From an uncultured Sphingomonadaceae bacterium (GTDB taxonomy: Bacteria > Pseudomonadota > Alphaproteobacteria > Sphingomonadales > Sphingomonadaceae), in contig CANMBD010000003.1 of assembly GCA_947495985.1 (NCBI GenBank), positions 124,001-188,000 on the forward strand: a stretch of DNA of 64,000 nucleotides, given 5' to 3'. How positions within the stretch are numbered: position 1 is the stretch's first letter; each line of letters begins with the position of its first letter. The position numbers and the translations under genes are program-made. This document shows, one piece after another, positions 33,220-43,353 of the stretch. The notes beneath the pieces were generated by a model, which saw only the letters and a list, made by a program, of their open reading frames with translations, searched no databases and was not told the DNA's origin.

Positions 33220-33885
33220 ATGCCCTCAAAAGCGAGTGAAATTGCGGCGAAAATGCAGGATCAGATACGGCGTGGTATCTTGGCGCCGGGACAGAGGTTG
33301 GTTGAGGCGGATCTTATCTCAGAATTTGGTGTCAGTCGCAGTTCGCTGCGCGAAGCAATGAAGCGATTGTCGGAGGCAGGTTTAATCATTTCTCGACACA
33401 ACTTCGGCTCACGTGTCCGTCAGCTGACCCGAGAAAATATCTGTTCAATCTACCAAGCGCGCGAGGCTCTTGAAGGAATGGCTGCACGTCTTGCGGCACA
33501 ACGAATTACTCCTTCCAGTAGGAACGAACTGAAAGGACTCCTATCGCGGCTAAAAGCCCATTCGAAAGCCGGTGAAATCGAAGCTTATCTCGCCGCAAAC
33601 ACTGAATTTCATGATATGATCATCCGAATTTCACAGAACGATGAAATTGGCGAACTCATTGAGAAATTGACAACTCCAATTGTGCGCCTGCAGTTTCGGA
33701 CACTCATCAATCGATCCATTATCCGGCAGTCCAATGATGAGCACGAGGTGATTGCCAAAGCGATTATGAGAAAAGACGGTGATGCCGCCGAGCAGGCTAT
33801 ACGACACCATATACAAGGCGGCTTAGCTCTTGTACAAAGTATGCCAGATCAGCATTTTGCCATTGAACCGGAAGCCCAGGCTTAA
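33220..33885 (+). CDS. GntR-family regulator (FadR subfamily, FCD domain)
   Basis: A 221-residue regulator. The winged HTH is in residues 5-70 (IRRGILAPGQRLVEADLISEFGVSRSSLREAMKRLSEAGLI) and the all-helical FCD effector domain follows, with the usual acidic/His metal-site pattern around NTEFHDMI. It is convergent with, and overlaps by 4 bp, a related GntR gene. Together with the proteins at 33882 and 43354 it is a candidate binder of the ATTGTC-N-GACAAT element. Confidence 0.9.
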   Translation: MPSKASEIAAKMQDQIRRGILAPGQRLVEADLISEFGVSRSSLREAMKRLSEAGLIISRHNFGSRVRQLTRENICSIYQAREALEGMAARLAAQRITPSSRNELKGLLSRLKAHSKAGEIEAYLAANTEFHDMIIRISQNDEIGELIEKLTTPIVRLQFRTLINRSIIRQSNDEHEVIAKAIMRKDGDAAEQAIRHHIQGGLALVQSMPDQHFAIEPEAQA

Positions 33886-34571
33886 GCCCGCGTGTTGAAA
33901 TCGTTATCTGGAAGAGTTGCAATCAGATTGGCTGCCCTTCGAATATGATCGCGCATTGCTTCTTCGGCTTTTTTGGGATTTCCGGCCAAGACAGTCTTTG
34001 TGACTTTTTCGTAGTCAGCAATCATCTCTGGAACGAACCGCTGCCGTATCATCAGTCGGATCTGAAGTTGGACCAGAGGCCTTCGCAGTTGAGCAACCAC
34101 ACCAGGTAGAATTTGATTTCTAGAAAGGCTTTCTAATAGCTCACGCCATCGAGATGACGCTTCTACGAACGTCATAATGTCTGCATCCTTGGATAGCGCT
34201 TTTAGCTCTGTCAGAGCTGCTTTTAGCGCCACTCTTCCGGCCTTGTCATGATGAAGAACCTCGGTCGCCCGACGTGCGCATAGACCACCAATGACTTCCA
34301 GGAGATCGTATGTGTTTGAGAGTTCCTCTCGACTAAGCCACCTGACGACGTAGCCTCGATGCGGCTCAGCACGAATGAGAGACTCCGCTTCCAATCGACG
34401 CAGTGCCTCACGGATTGGACCACGCGATACACTGAGTTCAGAAATCAGGTCCGCTTCACGAAGACGTTGACCGGGCGCATAGCGACCACTGATAATACTT
34501 TCGACCAGCGCCCCGTATGCAAGCTCATTTGCTGGTCGGTCGGCGTTTGGTTTTCGCGTTTCTTGATGCAT
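33882..34571 (-). CDS. GntR-family regulator (FCD domain), co-transcribed with hydroxylase
   Basis: A 229-residue FadR-type regulator with HTH segment YAPGQRLREADLISELSVSRGPIREALRRLEAESLIRAEPHRGYVV and a C-terminal FCD domain. It starts 6 bp after the hydroxylase stop, making it the third gene of the MFS-hydroxylase-GntR operon, which begins next to palindrome A (37526). That arrangement suggests autoregulation through the palindrome (inference). Confidence 0.9.
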   Translation of the reverse strand: MHQETRKPNADRPANELAYGALVESIISGRYAPGQRLREADLISELSVSRGPIREALRRLEAESLIRAEPHRGYVVRWLSREELSNTYDLLEVIGGLCARRATEVLHHDKAGRVALKAALTELKALSKDADIMTFVEASSRWRELLESLSRNQILPGVVAQLRRPLVQLQIRLMIRQRFVPEMIADYEKVTKTVLAGNPKKAEEAMRDHIRRAANLIATLPDNDFNTRA

Positions 34572-34577
34572 TTCACT

Positions 34578-36206
34578 TCAGTGTATGAAATTGAAGTTGA
34601 ATTCAACTCCAAGGATTTCTTTCATTGCTGAGGCAATCGCTTCATCCGGTTTGCGCGGTTCGCTTGACCAACGCATTGCGACGATGCCATCTGGTCGGAC
34701 TAGAACGGCCCCATTGCCAGCAATCCTGTATCGCTCTAAAAACTGCTTGCGAGCTGCATTCTCGAACTCAAGGTCAGCATCAAGCTCTGCAACTGTAATC
34801 AAGCTGAGCTCGACGAATGGTTTTGAGGCTCTGCGCCAATTTTGTGCTTCATGCCCAGTAATGAGAACAAAACCTCGGCCGAAGAGATCCAGTATCGACT
34901 GGCCTGATTTGCCTCTCATCGGCACATGCGGAGCCCTTTGACCTGGCCTAGCATCTGGAATTAGCATTGAATAAGGGTTCTCTGGAACCAGCCGTTCGCT
35001 TTGATCACTAACGAAGGCGCCACTCTTGTAAGCGTTTCCTAAAACAATGCCAATTTGACTTCCGCTCCACATCTGTTCACGACCCTTCTTGCTGCTTAGT
35101 AGATGCAAATTACGTGTGGCGGCAGAGACGATTTCGGCACACACCGGGTGGCGTTCTTGATTGTATGAATCGAGCAGTGTTTTACTTGCATGTTCGAGGA
35201 GCACATAAGCCAACTTCCAGGCCAAATTATGTGAGTCTTGAATGCCTGTGTTCATCCCCAACGCGCCAGCCGGTGGCATCAAGTGCGCTGCATCGCCAAC
35301 AAAGAACACTCTGTTCAGGCGAAAATCAGAAATAACCTTCGATGAAGCAGACCAATGCATGGTCGCCTGCGGGTCAATATCACTTAGTGTTTTACCAACT
35401 GTATCAGAGATCATCGATTCGAGGCGGCGAGTATCGAAGTCTTCAACCTTGTCACAGGCTTTCATTTGGACATTAAAAGTCCATTCGTGATCACAACGAC
35501 CAGTCGGACGACCGGAAAGTATAACCATTCGATCAGCGAGTTGGGAGACCGAGAATGCTATCTGTAAAGGGTCAAGAATTTTGCGCAATTGCTCAGACCT
35601 AAATAAGAAGTTCACATTTTCGGTGATCGGTTCGCCTCCTTCGAGCCGCAAGCCCAGCAATTCTCGAACAAAGCTATTGGCGCCATCTGCGGCAATCAGA
35701 TAATCACTCGTAATGCGATAATTCCCGTCCAAGCCACTTACGGATACACTTACCTGACCATCGTCCTGATCAAATTTGGTTGCTGTATGCCCAAAACGAA
35801 GGTCCACTTTTGGTCTGAGAAGAACATTTCGGTACAGAATCTCTTCAAAGACATCCTGTGATGTCAAGACACCGGGACATGGAGTGTGGTCTATAGCACC
35901 CATGTCTGCGGCATCGAATGGCATCATCTGGATGTTTCCACCCACGATCTTGTCACAAATGGCAAACGTTTTGATGCGACTTGGGTCTTCTGACGCATTG
36001 CGTAAAAACTGATCACAACCAAGCTGACGAAGAAGTTCCATGGTCCGTGCATTGACTCCTCGAGCCTTCGGATGCCGCGATGTCGCCGTTCTCTTATTTA
36101 ATACCACGCTGGGAATGCCGAATTCAGCCAAGAACCCAGCGGCTGCCAAACCGGTCGGCCCTCCTCCGACAATGATAACAGGGACATGCTGGATTGATTG
36201 GCTCAT
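34578..36206 (-). CDS. FAD-dependent aromatic hydroxylase (PheA/TfdB/MhpA-like, three-domain)
   Basis: A 542-residue flavoprotein monooxygenase. VGGGPTGLAAAG near residues 12-23 binds ADP, RHPKARGVNARTMELLRQLG is the conserved segment of the TfdB/MhpA group, AADGANSFVRELLG carries the DG motif, and FVGDAAHLMPPAGALGMNTGIQDSHNLAWK is the GD motif near 305. The C-terminal 130 residues form the thioredoxin-like domain (RPGQRAPHVPM, AVLVRPDGIVAMRW). It hydroxylates a phenolic ring with NAD(P)H and O2. The start overlaps the MFS stop (ATGA). A paralogue lies at 49294. Confidence 0.9.
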   Translation of the reverse strand: MSQSIQHVPVIIVGGGPTGLAAAGFLAEFGIPSVVLNKRTATSRHPKARGVNARTMELLRQLGCDQFLRNASEDPSRIKTFAICDKIVGGNIQMMPFDAADMGAIDHTPCPGVLTSQDVFEEILYRNVLLRPKVDLRFGHTATKFDQDDGQVSVSVSGLDGNYRITSDYLIAADGANSFVRELLGLRLEGGEPITENVNFLFRSEQLRKILDPLQIAFSVSQLADRMVILSGRPTGRCDHEWTFNVQMKACDKVEDFDTRRLESMISDTVGKTLSDIDPQATMHWSASSKVISDFRLNRVFFVGDAAHLMPPAGALGMNTGIQDSHNLAWKLAYVLLEHASKTLLDSYNQERHPVCAEIVSAATRNLHLLSSKKGREQMWSGSQIGIVLGNAYKSGAFVSDQSERLVPENPYSMLIPDARPGQRAPHVPMRGKSGQSILDLFGRGFVLITGHEAQNWRRASKPFVELSLITVAELDADLEFENAARKQFLERYRIAGNGAVLVRPDGIVAMRWSSEPRKPDEAIASAMKEILGVEFNFNFIH

Positions 36207-37423
36207 GTGTGTTCCTCCACGATCGTTTTGCGGCGTTCACGCGCAACCGATGCGATGATGAAGGCTGCAGAAATCGAAAGTGCCAAGCCGGCAGTCCACC
36301 TGAATAATAGCGGCACACCATGCTGTTGAACAATTGGCGTGGTAAGTATCGGACAAAGGAATTGTCCGATAAAGATACAGGACATTAGACCAGAAACCAA
36401 CATCCCGCGCTGGGCCATTGATCCCATCCCAACAACCCAAAGGTTGATATTGGGTAAGAAAAAACCAACCCCAAATCCCGAAACCATGGAGCCGATGATC
36501 AGCACTTCATAGCTCCCCGCACGAGAGAGTAAGTAATAACCTATGGCGATCAGCAAAAAGCAGACTGCAAAAATTTTTTCAGTGTCGAGCTTTTCTCTAA
36601 GGCGCGAATAGAACCACGCGGAGGTTCCGGCGGCAATTGTAAGAGCACTCATCATTGCCGCAATGCGGAAAGTTGAGGTCTCGTCAAGGAGTTCGGCGAC
36701 CATGAACGGCCCATGTATTGGGATTAGGAAAAGGCTGATCATCCCCGCGGTGCCTATGAGGTAGGCGGTGACAACGGCGCTCAGCGACACTCTCTCACTG
36801 GTGATGTTTGAAAGGTCTGATTTCTGATCATAATCAGTTTCGGTTGGTTGCTTAAGATAAAGAAATGCCAGTAGCAGCAGGGGAAGCGCTAGAAAGTAGA
36901 GTCCAAAAGGTCCCCGCCATCCAATGCTCGCAACAATTCCGGCCAAGAGTGAAAAAATCACGGTGGAGAACTCTTGCACGGCCGCCTGAGAGCCCATGAC
37001 TTTGATACGCTTTCGGCCTGGAAAACGGTCGCCGATCAGCGCAATCGCCATAGGCATCGATGCACCCAAAGCTACACCGACAAAAGCTCGGCTTACCAAG
37101 AGCTCCTCAATGGTAGAGGCAAGCATTCCCGCAGGCGCAGAAATAGCATAAAGGCAGATTGCCCCTTGAAAAATGCGAATTTTGCCAAATTTGCGAGCTA
37201 AGATCCCTGCTAGAGGTGCGGTGATTGCCATGAACAGTGCAGGCATGGTCAAAACCATACGTGACAAGAGTTGAATATTCTCCACATCAGCGAACGCCTT
37301 GGCAATTAGAGGAAGGACTGGGCCAACGGCTGACGGTGCGAGGACCGTGAGACAAGTCCCATAGAGCAAGACAATCGCAGTCATACGCTCGCGATGCGAT
37401 AAAGTTATCGAACCTTCTTTCAA
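36203..37423 (-). CDS. Major facilitator superfamily transporter
   Basis: A 12-helix MFS carrier with loop motif LAGILARKFGKIRIF. The start is taken as TTG at 37423 because GAGGAGGGG lies just upstream; the frame is open 27 bp further. It probably imports the aromatic acid handled by the hydroxylase it is coupled to. A related carrier is at 46199. It is divergent from a TonB receptor across palindrome A, pairing inner- and outer-membrane uptake of the same substrate (inference). Confidence 0.86.
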   Translation of the reverse strand: MKEGSITLSHRERMTAIVLLYGTCLTVLAPSAVGPVLPLIAKAFADVENIQLLSRMVLTMPALFMAITAPLAGILARKFGKIRIFQGAICLYAISAPAGMLASTIEELLVSRAFVGVALGASMPMAIALIGDRFPGRKRIKVMGSQAAVQEFSTVIFSLLAGIVASIGWRGPFGLYFLALPLLLLAFLYLKQPTETDYDQKSDLSNITSERVSLSAVVTAYLIGTAGMISLFLIPIHGPFMVAELLDETSTFRIAAMMSALTIAAGTSAWFYSRLREKLDTEKIFAVCFLLIAIGYYLLSRAGSYEVLIIGSMVSGFGVGFFLPNINLWVVGMGSMAQRGMLVSGLMSCIFIGQFLCPILTTPIVQQHGVPLLFRWTAGLALSISAAFIIASVARERRKTIVEEHT

Positions 37424-37525
37424 TTTCCCCTCCTCAAAGACTTGCGGCAAGCGCTAGTTGTCTATGTCTTACCGAACTTAGGCTGCCAGCTTCTTTTGCT
37501 GGCTCGCTGCTTCTAACAGATTTTT

Positions 37526-37538
37526 ATTGTCAGACAAT
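37526..37538. promoter_or_regulatory. GntR-type operator A (ATTGTCAGACAAT)
   Basis: A perfect 13-bp palindrome between the MFS-hydroxylase-GntR operon (minus, start 37423) and the TonB receptor (plus, start 37623). The TTGTC-N-GACAA core agrees with known FCD-type GntR sites. First of five copies in the next 14 kb. Confidence 0.85.
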
Positions 37539-37622
37539 GTTTAATGTATTAGTGGTCCTTAAACATCGGAAGCGTGGGTCCACTACGCCGGAAAAAAAGT
37601 CAATAATCTCGGAGGGGAGCTA

Positions 37623-40031
37623 ATGAAATTCACACCAAAGAGCGCGTCATGGTCGGCATTGTTGCTGGGAGTTAGCGCGTCAGCATTGTGCATTCCAAGT
37701 GCAGCACGTGCGCAAAGCGAGAATGAAGAGCGATTGCAGGGCGACAGTCGCGACGAAGCTGGAGAAAACGTAATAATCGTAACTGCGTCTCGACGAGAAA
37801 CTGACCTAAAAGATACGCCCATATCTATAACTGCGTTTGCTAGCGAAGATTTGGAAGCGCGATCGCTAGTTGATCTTTCGGAGATCAGCAGTTTTGCACC
37901 AAATCTGACATTCAATTCCGCAACTGAACCCGGTGGGGCAAATTCAGCTCAAATCTTCATTCGCGGCGTTGGGCAGCAGGACTACATTATTACCGCTGAT
38001 CCAGGCGTTGGTATTTATCTTGATGGAGTGTATTTGGGCCGCGCTGCTGGCGGAGTGCTAGATCTTAACGATGTTGCAAGAGTTGAGGTTCTCAGGGGAC
38101 CGCAAGGCACATTGTTCGGCCGAAACACAGTTGGTGGTGCAGTGAATGTGGTGACAAAGCCCATCGACAATGAAGGTGGCGAAATTGGTATCACCTTGGG
38201 CCAAGATAATCGTGTTGAAATCTCAGGCAGTGCGGCAATCCGCCCGACAGACACCATCGGAGCGCGGTTCAGTGCCCGTTATCTTAGTCGTGATGGATTC
38301 GGCGAGTCTGAAACAACTGGACAAGAATTTGGCGATGACAGCAGCTTCACAATGCTTGGAAAGGTTCAGTGGGAGCCATCTGAAAATTGGTCGGTAACTA
38401 TCACTGCGGACTATCGTACCGAGGACAAAAACCCGGCTTTCTCTTTCGTGACTGGCGCGGATCCAATTGAATTTGCGACGGTGCCCGGACCAGGTGGAGC
38501 GGCGATTGCTCCTCCGGGGATCTTTATTCCTGTGGGCTTTAATCAGATTGTTCGTCCACAATTGGCTCCAAATCTGCCCAACATTGAGTCCGTTGCTGAC
38601 CTGCAGACAGCAAACTCTTCCACCAATGGATCCAATGTTGAGGGTTTTTCAGAATCTGAAACATTCGGCATTTCAAGCATTATAGAATTTCAGACTGATT
38701 CTGACATTACTTTTAAATCGATTACGAGTTATAGAAGCTTGGACCTTGCATTCGCTGCCGACAACGATGCAACTCCATATGACATTTCAGAAATCGATGC
38801 AGACATCAATCAAAGTCAATTCAGTCAGGAATTGCAAGCTTACGGTGATACCGGGGGCATTTCTTGGATTCTGGGTGCTTTCTATTTTGATGAGAATGCA
38901 CAAGACAATTCGGAAAACCGTGTATTCAAAGATCGGTTTGTTGCGTTGTCCAACTCTCCGATCAATATCATCGGGCTGCCCTGTACCATTGCTCCAATTC
39001 CCGGCCCGCCGGGATGCGCAGGTAACCCTGCTAACTTCGGGTTAGACACAAATCTTCGCACCGAGTCGGAAATTGACATTGAGAATTTTGCGCTTTTTGG
39101 CCATTTGGATATCAAACTCACTGATATCTTGTCTCTCGAAGCGGGATTACGCTGGTCCAAGGAAACTAAACAATTCACAACCTCTCTTACCAGGTTAGCG
39201 TCTGGATTGGCTGCGGTACCGCTCACGACTGTTGAAGACAGTTGGTCTTCATTTACACCAAAGTTCGGTGTTCATCTCCGCCCTGACGATGATACCCTTA
39301 TCTTCGCTTCATTTTCCAAGGGGTTTAAATCGGGGACATTTAACGGTCGATCTCTCAGCCAGGGTGCCGTTCAGCCGGTGGAGCCAGAGGAATTGGACGC
39401 CTATGAAGTCGGCGCAAAAACAAGCTTTGGAGACGGTCGCGTATTTGTGAGCCTAACGGGTTTCTACAATGACTATAAAGGGGTTCAGCTCCAATTCGTT
39501 GAGGCCGGGCCCGGAGGTGTCGCCGTTCAGTTTGATAATGCAGGTGATGCGGAAATTTATGGTGCAGAATTAGAGATCACGGCACGCCCAACCCCTAATC
39601 TCAACATCGGCTTCACCGGCGGGTGGATAAGTTCTGAATTGACGAATGTCGATGCAGCTGCTGCGAATGCCGGTTTTGTTGAAGGAACGAAGCTTTCCAA
39701 AACACCAGAACTTACTTTTACACTATCGGGTGCCTACACATTCGAACTAGCGAATGAGAGCGAGCTGACTGTTCGTGCAGATTATGCCTGGACCGATGAC
39801 TTTTTCCATCAGAGGAATGAAGACCCGCTCTCACTGCAGGAATCGTATGGGCTGCTTAATACTCGTGTCACTTGGACAAATGGCAAAGGTAATGTCGAGT
39901 TGGCAGGCTTCGTGACCAATCTGACCGATGAGCAATTCTTCAATACCATTCTTGTTGGCTCAACGCGCATCGCCACAGGATATCCTGCTCGAGGACGTCA
40001 GTGGGGCGTAAGTACCAAGTTTCGTTTCTAA
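37623..40031 (+). CDS. TonB-dependent outer-membrane receptor
   Basis: An 802-residue receptor. The signal peptide ends near ARAQ (about residue 31) and the TonB box is VIIVTA near 50. The plug has IFIRGVGQQDYIITADPGVGIYLDGVYLGRAAGGVLDLNDVARVEVLRGPQGTLFGRNTVGGAVNVVT. The C-terminal Phe closes the barrel (VSTKFRF). GGAGGGG precedes the ATG. The plug belongs to the sphingomonad group found beside aromatic-degradation genes. It is followed 16 bp later by a GST; the pair is bounded by operator A and a terminator. Confidence 0.94.
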   Translation: MKFTPKSASWSALLLGVSASALCIPSAARAQSENEERLQGDSRDEAGENVIIVTASRRETDLKDTPISITAFASEDLEARSLVDLSEISSFAPNLTFNSATEPGGANSAQIFIRGVGQQDYIITADPGVGIYLDGVYLGRAAGGVLDLNDVARVEVLRGPQGTLFGRNTVGGAVNVVTKPIDNEGGEIGITLGQDNRVEISGSAAIRPTDTIGARFSARYLSRDGFGESETTGQEFGDDSSFTMLGKVQWEPSENWSVTITADYRTEDKNPAFSFVTGADPIEFATVPGPGGAAIAPPGIFIPVGFNQIVRPQLAPNLPNIESVADLQTANSSTNGSNVEGFSESETFGISSIIEFQTDSDITFKSITSYRSLDLAFAADNDATPYDISEIDADINQSQFSQELQAYGDTGGISWILGAFYFDENAQDNSENRVFKDRFVALSNSPINIIGLPCTIAPIPGPPGCAGNPANFGLDTNLRTESEIDIENFALFGHLDIKLTDILSLEAGLRWSKETKQFTTSLTRLASGLAAVPLTTVEDSWSSFTPKFGVHLRPDDDTLIFASFSKGFKSGTFNGRSLSQGAVQPVEPEELDAYEVGAKTSFGDGRVFVSLTGFYNDYKGVQLQFVEAGPGGVAVQFDNAGDAEIYGAELEITARPTPNLNIGFTGGWISSELTNVDAAAANAGFVEGTKLSKTPELTFTLSGAYTFELANESELTVRADYAWTDDFFHQRNEDPLSLQESYGLLNTRVTWTNGKGNVELAGFVTNLTDEQFFNTILVGSTRIATGYPARGRQWGVSTKFRF

Positions 40032-40047
40032 CATAAGGGAGTCTAAA

Positions 40048-40713
40048 ATGATCAAGATCTACGGCGAACCGCCATCTCGGGCCTCTCGTGTCATTTGGCT
40101 GGCTAAAGAAGCCAAGCTTGAATTCGAAATTGTTCCTGTAAACATTTTAGAAGGAGAGCATCTCGAGCAGAGCTACAAATCGCTTAACCCGCTAGCACAA
40201 GTACCGACGATTATAGATGGAGATGTTTCTTTAGGCGAATCTTTTGCAATCAATCTTTATTTGGCTGAGCGCTACGGTGGAGATCTGTGGGGGATGGATT
40301 TATTCGAACGTGCTGCGATTTATCAATGGACACTATTTGCTGGTGCAACACTAGAGCCGGCAGTGGCTCCGATAGTCATAAATCGGATCATACTTCCGCC
40401 TCCAGCTGCAGATTTGGAGGTTGCTGCAAAAGCGGAATTTGAGGTTTTGCGATCCCTCAGCCGTGTGAATTCCGTGCTTGATGGTCAGCCATATCTGCTG
40501 GGTGATCGTTTCACACTTGCCGACCTCAATGTAGCTTCCGTGGCTGTTAACGCCGTCGCTGGTAAGGTCAACATCAGCGATTCAGGTCCAAACGTTGAGC
40601 CTTGGATTGAGAGATGCCTTGAACGGCCGGACTGCGATTTAACGGTGGAGCCGCCAACAAATACAAGCCCTGAGATGCTCAAAAAGCTGGCCGAAATTCG
40701 CCAAAGAAGATAA
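40048..40713 (+). CDS. Glutathione S-transferase
   Basis: A 221-residue GST: the N-terminal thioredoxin-fold domain (MIKIYGEPPSRASRVIWLAKEA; cis-Pro in AQVPTIIDGD; glutathione-binding ESFAINLYLAERYGG) and a C-terminal helical domain with LLGDRFTLADLNVASVAV. In sphingomonad catabolic clusters GSTs cleave ethers, dehalogenate, or isomerise maleyl-type intermediates; the substrate is not evident here. Co-transcribed with the preceding TonB receptor and followed by a terminator. Confidence 0.88.
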   Translation: MIKIYGEPPSRASRVIWLAKEAKLEFEIVPVNILEGEHLEQSYKSLNPLAQVPTIIDGDVSLGESFAINLYLAERYGGDLWGMDLFERAAIYQWTLFAGATLEPAVAPIVINRIILPPPAADLEVAAKAEFEVLRSLSRVNSVLDGQPYLLGDRFTLADLNVASVAVNAVAGKVNISDSGPNVEPWIERCLERPDCDLTVEPPTNTSPEMLKKLAEIRQRR

Positions 40714-40742
40714 CAAACCGCATTATTACAAACACTTAAATT

Positions 40743-40775
40743 GCCTCTCCCAGAAAATGGGGGAGGCTTTTTTTT
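40743..40775 (+). terminator. Rho-independent terminator after the GST gene
   Basis: GCCTCTCCC, a 7-bp loop, then GGGGGAGGC (one G-T pair) followed by eight T residues. It lies 30 bp after the GST stop and separates this unit from the next receptor operon. Confidence 0.88.
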
Positions 40776-40823
40776 GTTCGCCAATTTAGATCAGTGCTAT
40801 TGCCATTTTGCATATTATCTATT

Positions 40824-40836
40824 ATTGTCAGACAAT
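40824..40836. promoter_or_regulatory. GntR-type operator B (ATTGTCAGACAAT)
   Basis: A perfect copy of the 13-bp palindrome, 51 bp upstream of the second TonB receptor start at 40887 and just after the terminator. Confidence 0.85.
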
Positions 40837-40886
40837 AACAGTGTTGATTGAGGTCTATAAGGATCAAAATTCGGGGAGGTATTCCA

Positions 40887-43310
40887 ATGCAAAAATTTGC
40901 TTCATTACGACTGCGTTCAGCGGCGCTCGCAACTACGGCCAGTCTGGCTTTTGTTGCGCAAGATGCTCACGCACAAGAACAACCTGTCGCCTCTGCGGTG
41001 AACCAGGCCGAAGATGACGATCCCATAGATAAAGACAACATTATCACGGTCACAGCAACGCGGGTGGAGTCCGATTTGTTGAAAACTCCGATAGCGGTCA
41101 CCGCAATTTCTGCCGCCGAGTTGGAGAGCAAGTCTTTCGAAGATATTTCTGACATTGATAAGTCGGCGCCTAATCTTACTTTTCTGACAGGAGCCAATTC
41201 CTCCGGTACAGGTAATAGTGCTTCGGTTTTTATTCGCGGCATAGGACAGAGTGATTTTGTACCTACAGCTGATCCTGGGGTAGGGATCTATGTTGATGGC
41301 GTATATCTTGGTCGTTCGGTTGGCGGTATATTGAAGTTGACTGATATTGCCCAGGTCGAAGTGTTGCGAGGACCGCAAGGCACGTTGTTTGGCCGCAACA
41401 CCATTGGCGGAGCAATAAATATCACGACGGCACCAACATCAACCGAGTTCGGCGGGAAACTGGGTTTCACTGTTGGCAGCGATGATCTGTTACAGTTCAA
41501 CGGCAGCGTCGAAGGTCCAATAGCTAATGATTTGACAGGGCGGCTGTCGGTGCAGGCCACCAAGCGTGATGGCTACAGCACAAGCCTGAATAGCGATTTT
41601 GACTTTGGGAACGAAGATAATGCAGTCGTTCGTGCACGCTTGGATTGGGAGCCAAGCGTTGATTGGGGATTCAGTCTAACGGCTGACTACTATACGCAAG
41701 ACGAAGATTCTACACCAAGTGTATCGCTTAGCCAGCCCCCTGGTTTTAATGGTATCTCGGGAAGCCTGTTCAATCAGTTCGTTGGGACCAGTCTTGCGAC
41801 TGGTGTGCCCTTTGGATCTCCGCCAGTCACCCCGGCAGACTTTATTTTGGAGTCTGACTTCGTCGATATTGACGAGCCATTTATCACTGCGAAAACCGGT
41901 CCAAGCAGAGACGATGCAGAAGTTTGGGGTGCAGCGCTCACAGCGGAATACTCAGGAATCGATGCGTTTCGGATCAAGTCGATCACCGCTTATCGAGAAG
42001 TCAATGCTGATTTTGCAGATGACAACGACGCGTTGCTTCAAAACAGCGCGTCAACCATGAACAGCTTCTCCCAAGAGCAGTTCAGCCAGGAACTCCAATT
42101 CATTGGAGAATCAAGCAAATTTGATTGGATCGCAGGGATCTATTACTTCCACGAAAGGGGTGTTGATACCAATTTTGTTGATCTAAATCCGGGCGCGTTC
42201 ACCTTCCTTGAAGGCTTGCCTGGTCCGATATTTGCCTTGGGTCCAGTCGATTGCGCTGTTGTTCCAATGGCTTGCGCTGGTGGCTTAGGTAATCCTGCCA
42301 ATTTGCTGCTCGATTTCTCACTCAACACCTTTACTGATCTGACGGTGGACAACATTGCAGCCTACTTCAACGGTACATATAAAGTAACTCCCTCTTTTTC
42401 CATAAACCTTGGTGCAAGAGTTACCTATGAGAAGAAAAACATTGATACATTCCAACTACGCAGGGATGCGACTGCTGCCCTTGGTATGGACGTGTTTGCT
42501 GTTGCACCAACAGATGTAAATGCAGATTGGACTAACTTCGCGCCGAAACTGGGGCTGAGCTATGATGGAGGTGAAGCAGGATTTGTCTACGCGAACTTCT
42601 CTCGTGGCTTTAGGTCCGGTACATTCAACAGTCGCGGTTCCGCCCAAGGCATCGCACAAGAAGTAGCTCCCGAAATCGTCAATTCCTATGAAATTGGTTA
42701 CAAAAACGAGTTCGCAAATAATCGCATTCGCTTGACAGCAGCAGCTTACTACAATGACTATCAAGACATTCAAGTCCAAGCGACTGTGCCGAATCCAGAA
42801 TCGCTTTTCGAAGTCATTCTCGTCAATGCAGCCAAAGCGGAGATTTATGGCTTTGAAGCCGAAATGGTTGCGCAGGCCGCTGAGGGCCTGGAATTATCGG
42901 CAAATGTCGGCTACGCGAATTCTTCAATTCAAGAGGTTGATCCTGCGATCAGTATCCCATCCGGGATCGAAGAGGGCGACGATCTGCAACGTACGCCAGA
43001 ATGGTCCGCAGGTCTATCCGCCCAGTACACTCACTCAACCGCATGGGGTGATATTTATGGGCGAATTGGCTTTACCTGGCAGGATGACATTTTCCATACT
43101 GCCAATAATGACGCACGGGAAGGGGCCTATGGTTTGCTTGATCTCCGGTTAGGCTTGCAACTCGAAAATGGACTGGAAGTGGCAGTCTATGGAATAAACG
43201 TGACGGATCAGACTTATTACAATTCAATCTTCGTCACCGGCGGCGCGTCATCCGTAGGCTATCCAGCACGGCCCGCACAATGGGGAGTGACCTTGTCAAA
43301 AAACTTCTGA
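40887..43310 (+). CDS. TonB-dependent outer-membrane receptor
   Basis: An 807-residue receptor closely similar in plug sequence to the one at 37623 (VFIRGIGQSDFVPTADPGVGIYVDGVYLGRSVGGILKLTDIAQVEVLRGPQGTLFGRNTIGGAINIT), with a signal peptide ending at AHAQ (about 30) and a C-terminal Phe (TLSKNF). The start at 40887 follows GGGGAGG; an earlier in-frame ATG has no ribosome site. Having two paralogous receptors in one regulon suggests related substrates or a duplication. First gene of a unit continuing into GntR and SnoaL-like genes. Confidence 0.94.
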   Translation: MQKFASLRLRSAALATTASLAFVAQDAHAQEQPVASAVNQAEDDDPIDKDNIITVTATRVESDLLKTPIAVTAISAAELESKSFEDISDIDKSAPNLTFLTGANSSGTGNSASVFIRGIGQSDFVPTADPGVGIYVDGVYLGRSVGGILKLTDIAQVEVLRGPQGTLFGRNTIGGAINITTAPTSTEFGGKLGFTVGSDDLLQFNGSVEGPIANDLTGRLSVQATKRDGYSTSLNSDFDFGNEDNAVVRARLDWEPSVDWGFSLTADYYTQDEDSTPSVSLSQPPGFNGISGSLFNQFVGTSLATGVPFGSPPVTPADFILESDFVDIDEPFITAKTGPSRDDAEVWGAALTAEYSGIDAFRIKSITAYREVNADFADDNDALLQNSASTMNSFSQEQFSQELQFIGESSKFDWIAGIYYFHERGVDTNFVDLNPGAFTFLEGLPGPIFALGPVDCAVVPMACAGGLGNPANLLLDFSLNTFTDLTVDNIAAYFNGTYKVTPSFSINLGARVTYEKKNIDTFQLRRDATAALGMDVFAVAPTDVNADWTNFAPKLGLSYDGGEAGFVYANFSRGFRSGTFNSRGSAQGIAQEVAPEIVNSYEIGYKNEFANNRIRLTAAAYYNDYQDIQVQATVPNPESLFEVILVNAAKAEIYGFEAEMVAQAAEGLELSANVGYANSSIQEVDPAISIPSGIEEGDDLQRTPEWSAGLSAQYTHSTAWGDIYGRIGFTWQDDIFHTANNDAREGAYGLLDLRLGLQLENGLEVAVYGINVTDQTYYNSIFVTGGASSVGYPARPAQWGVTLSKNF

Positions 43311-43353
43311 GTATGTAGTTTGCAGTGCTTGTATTGCCGTATGAAAGATACCT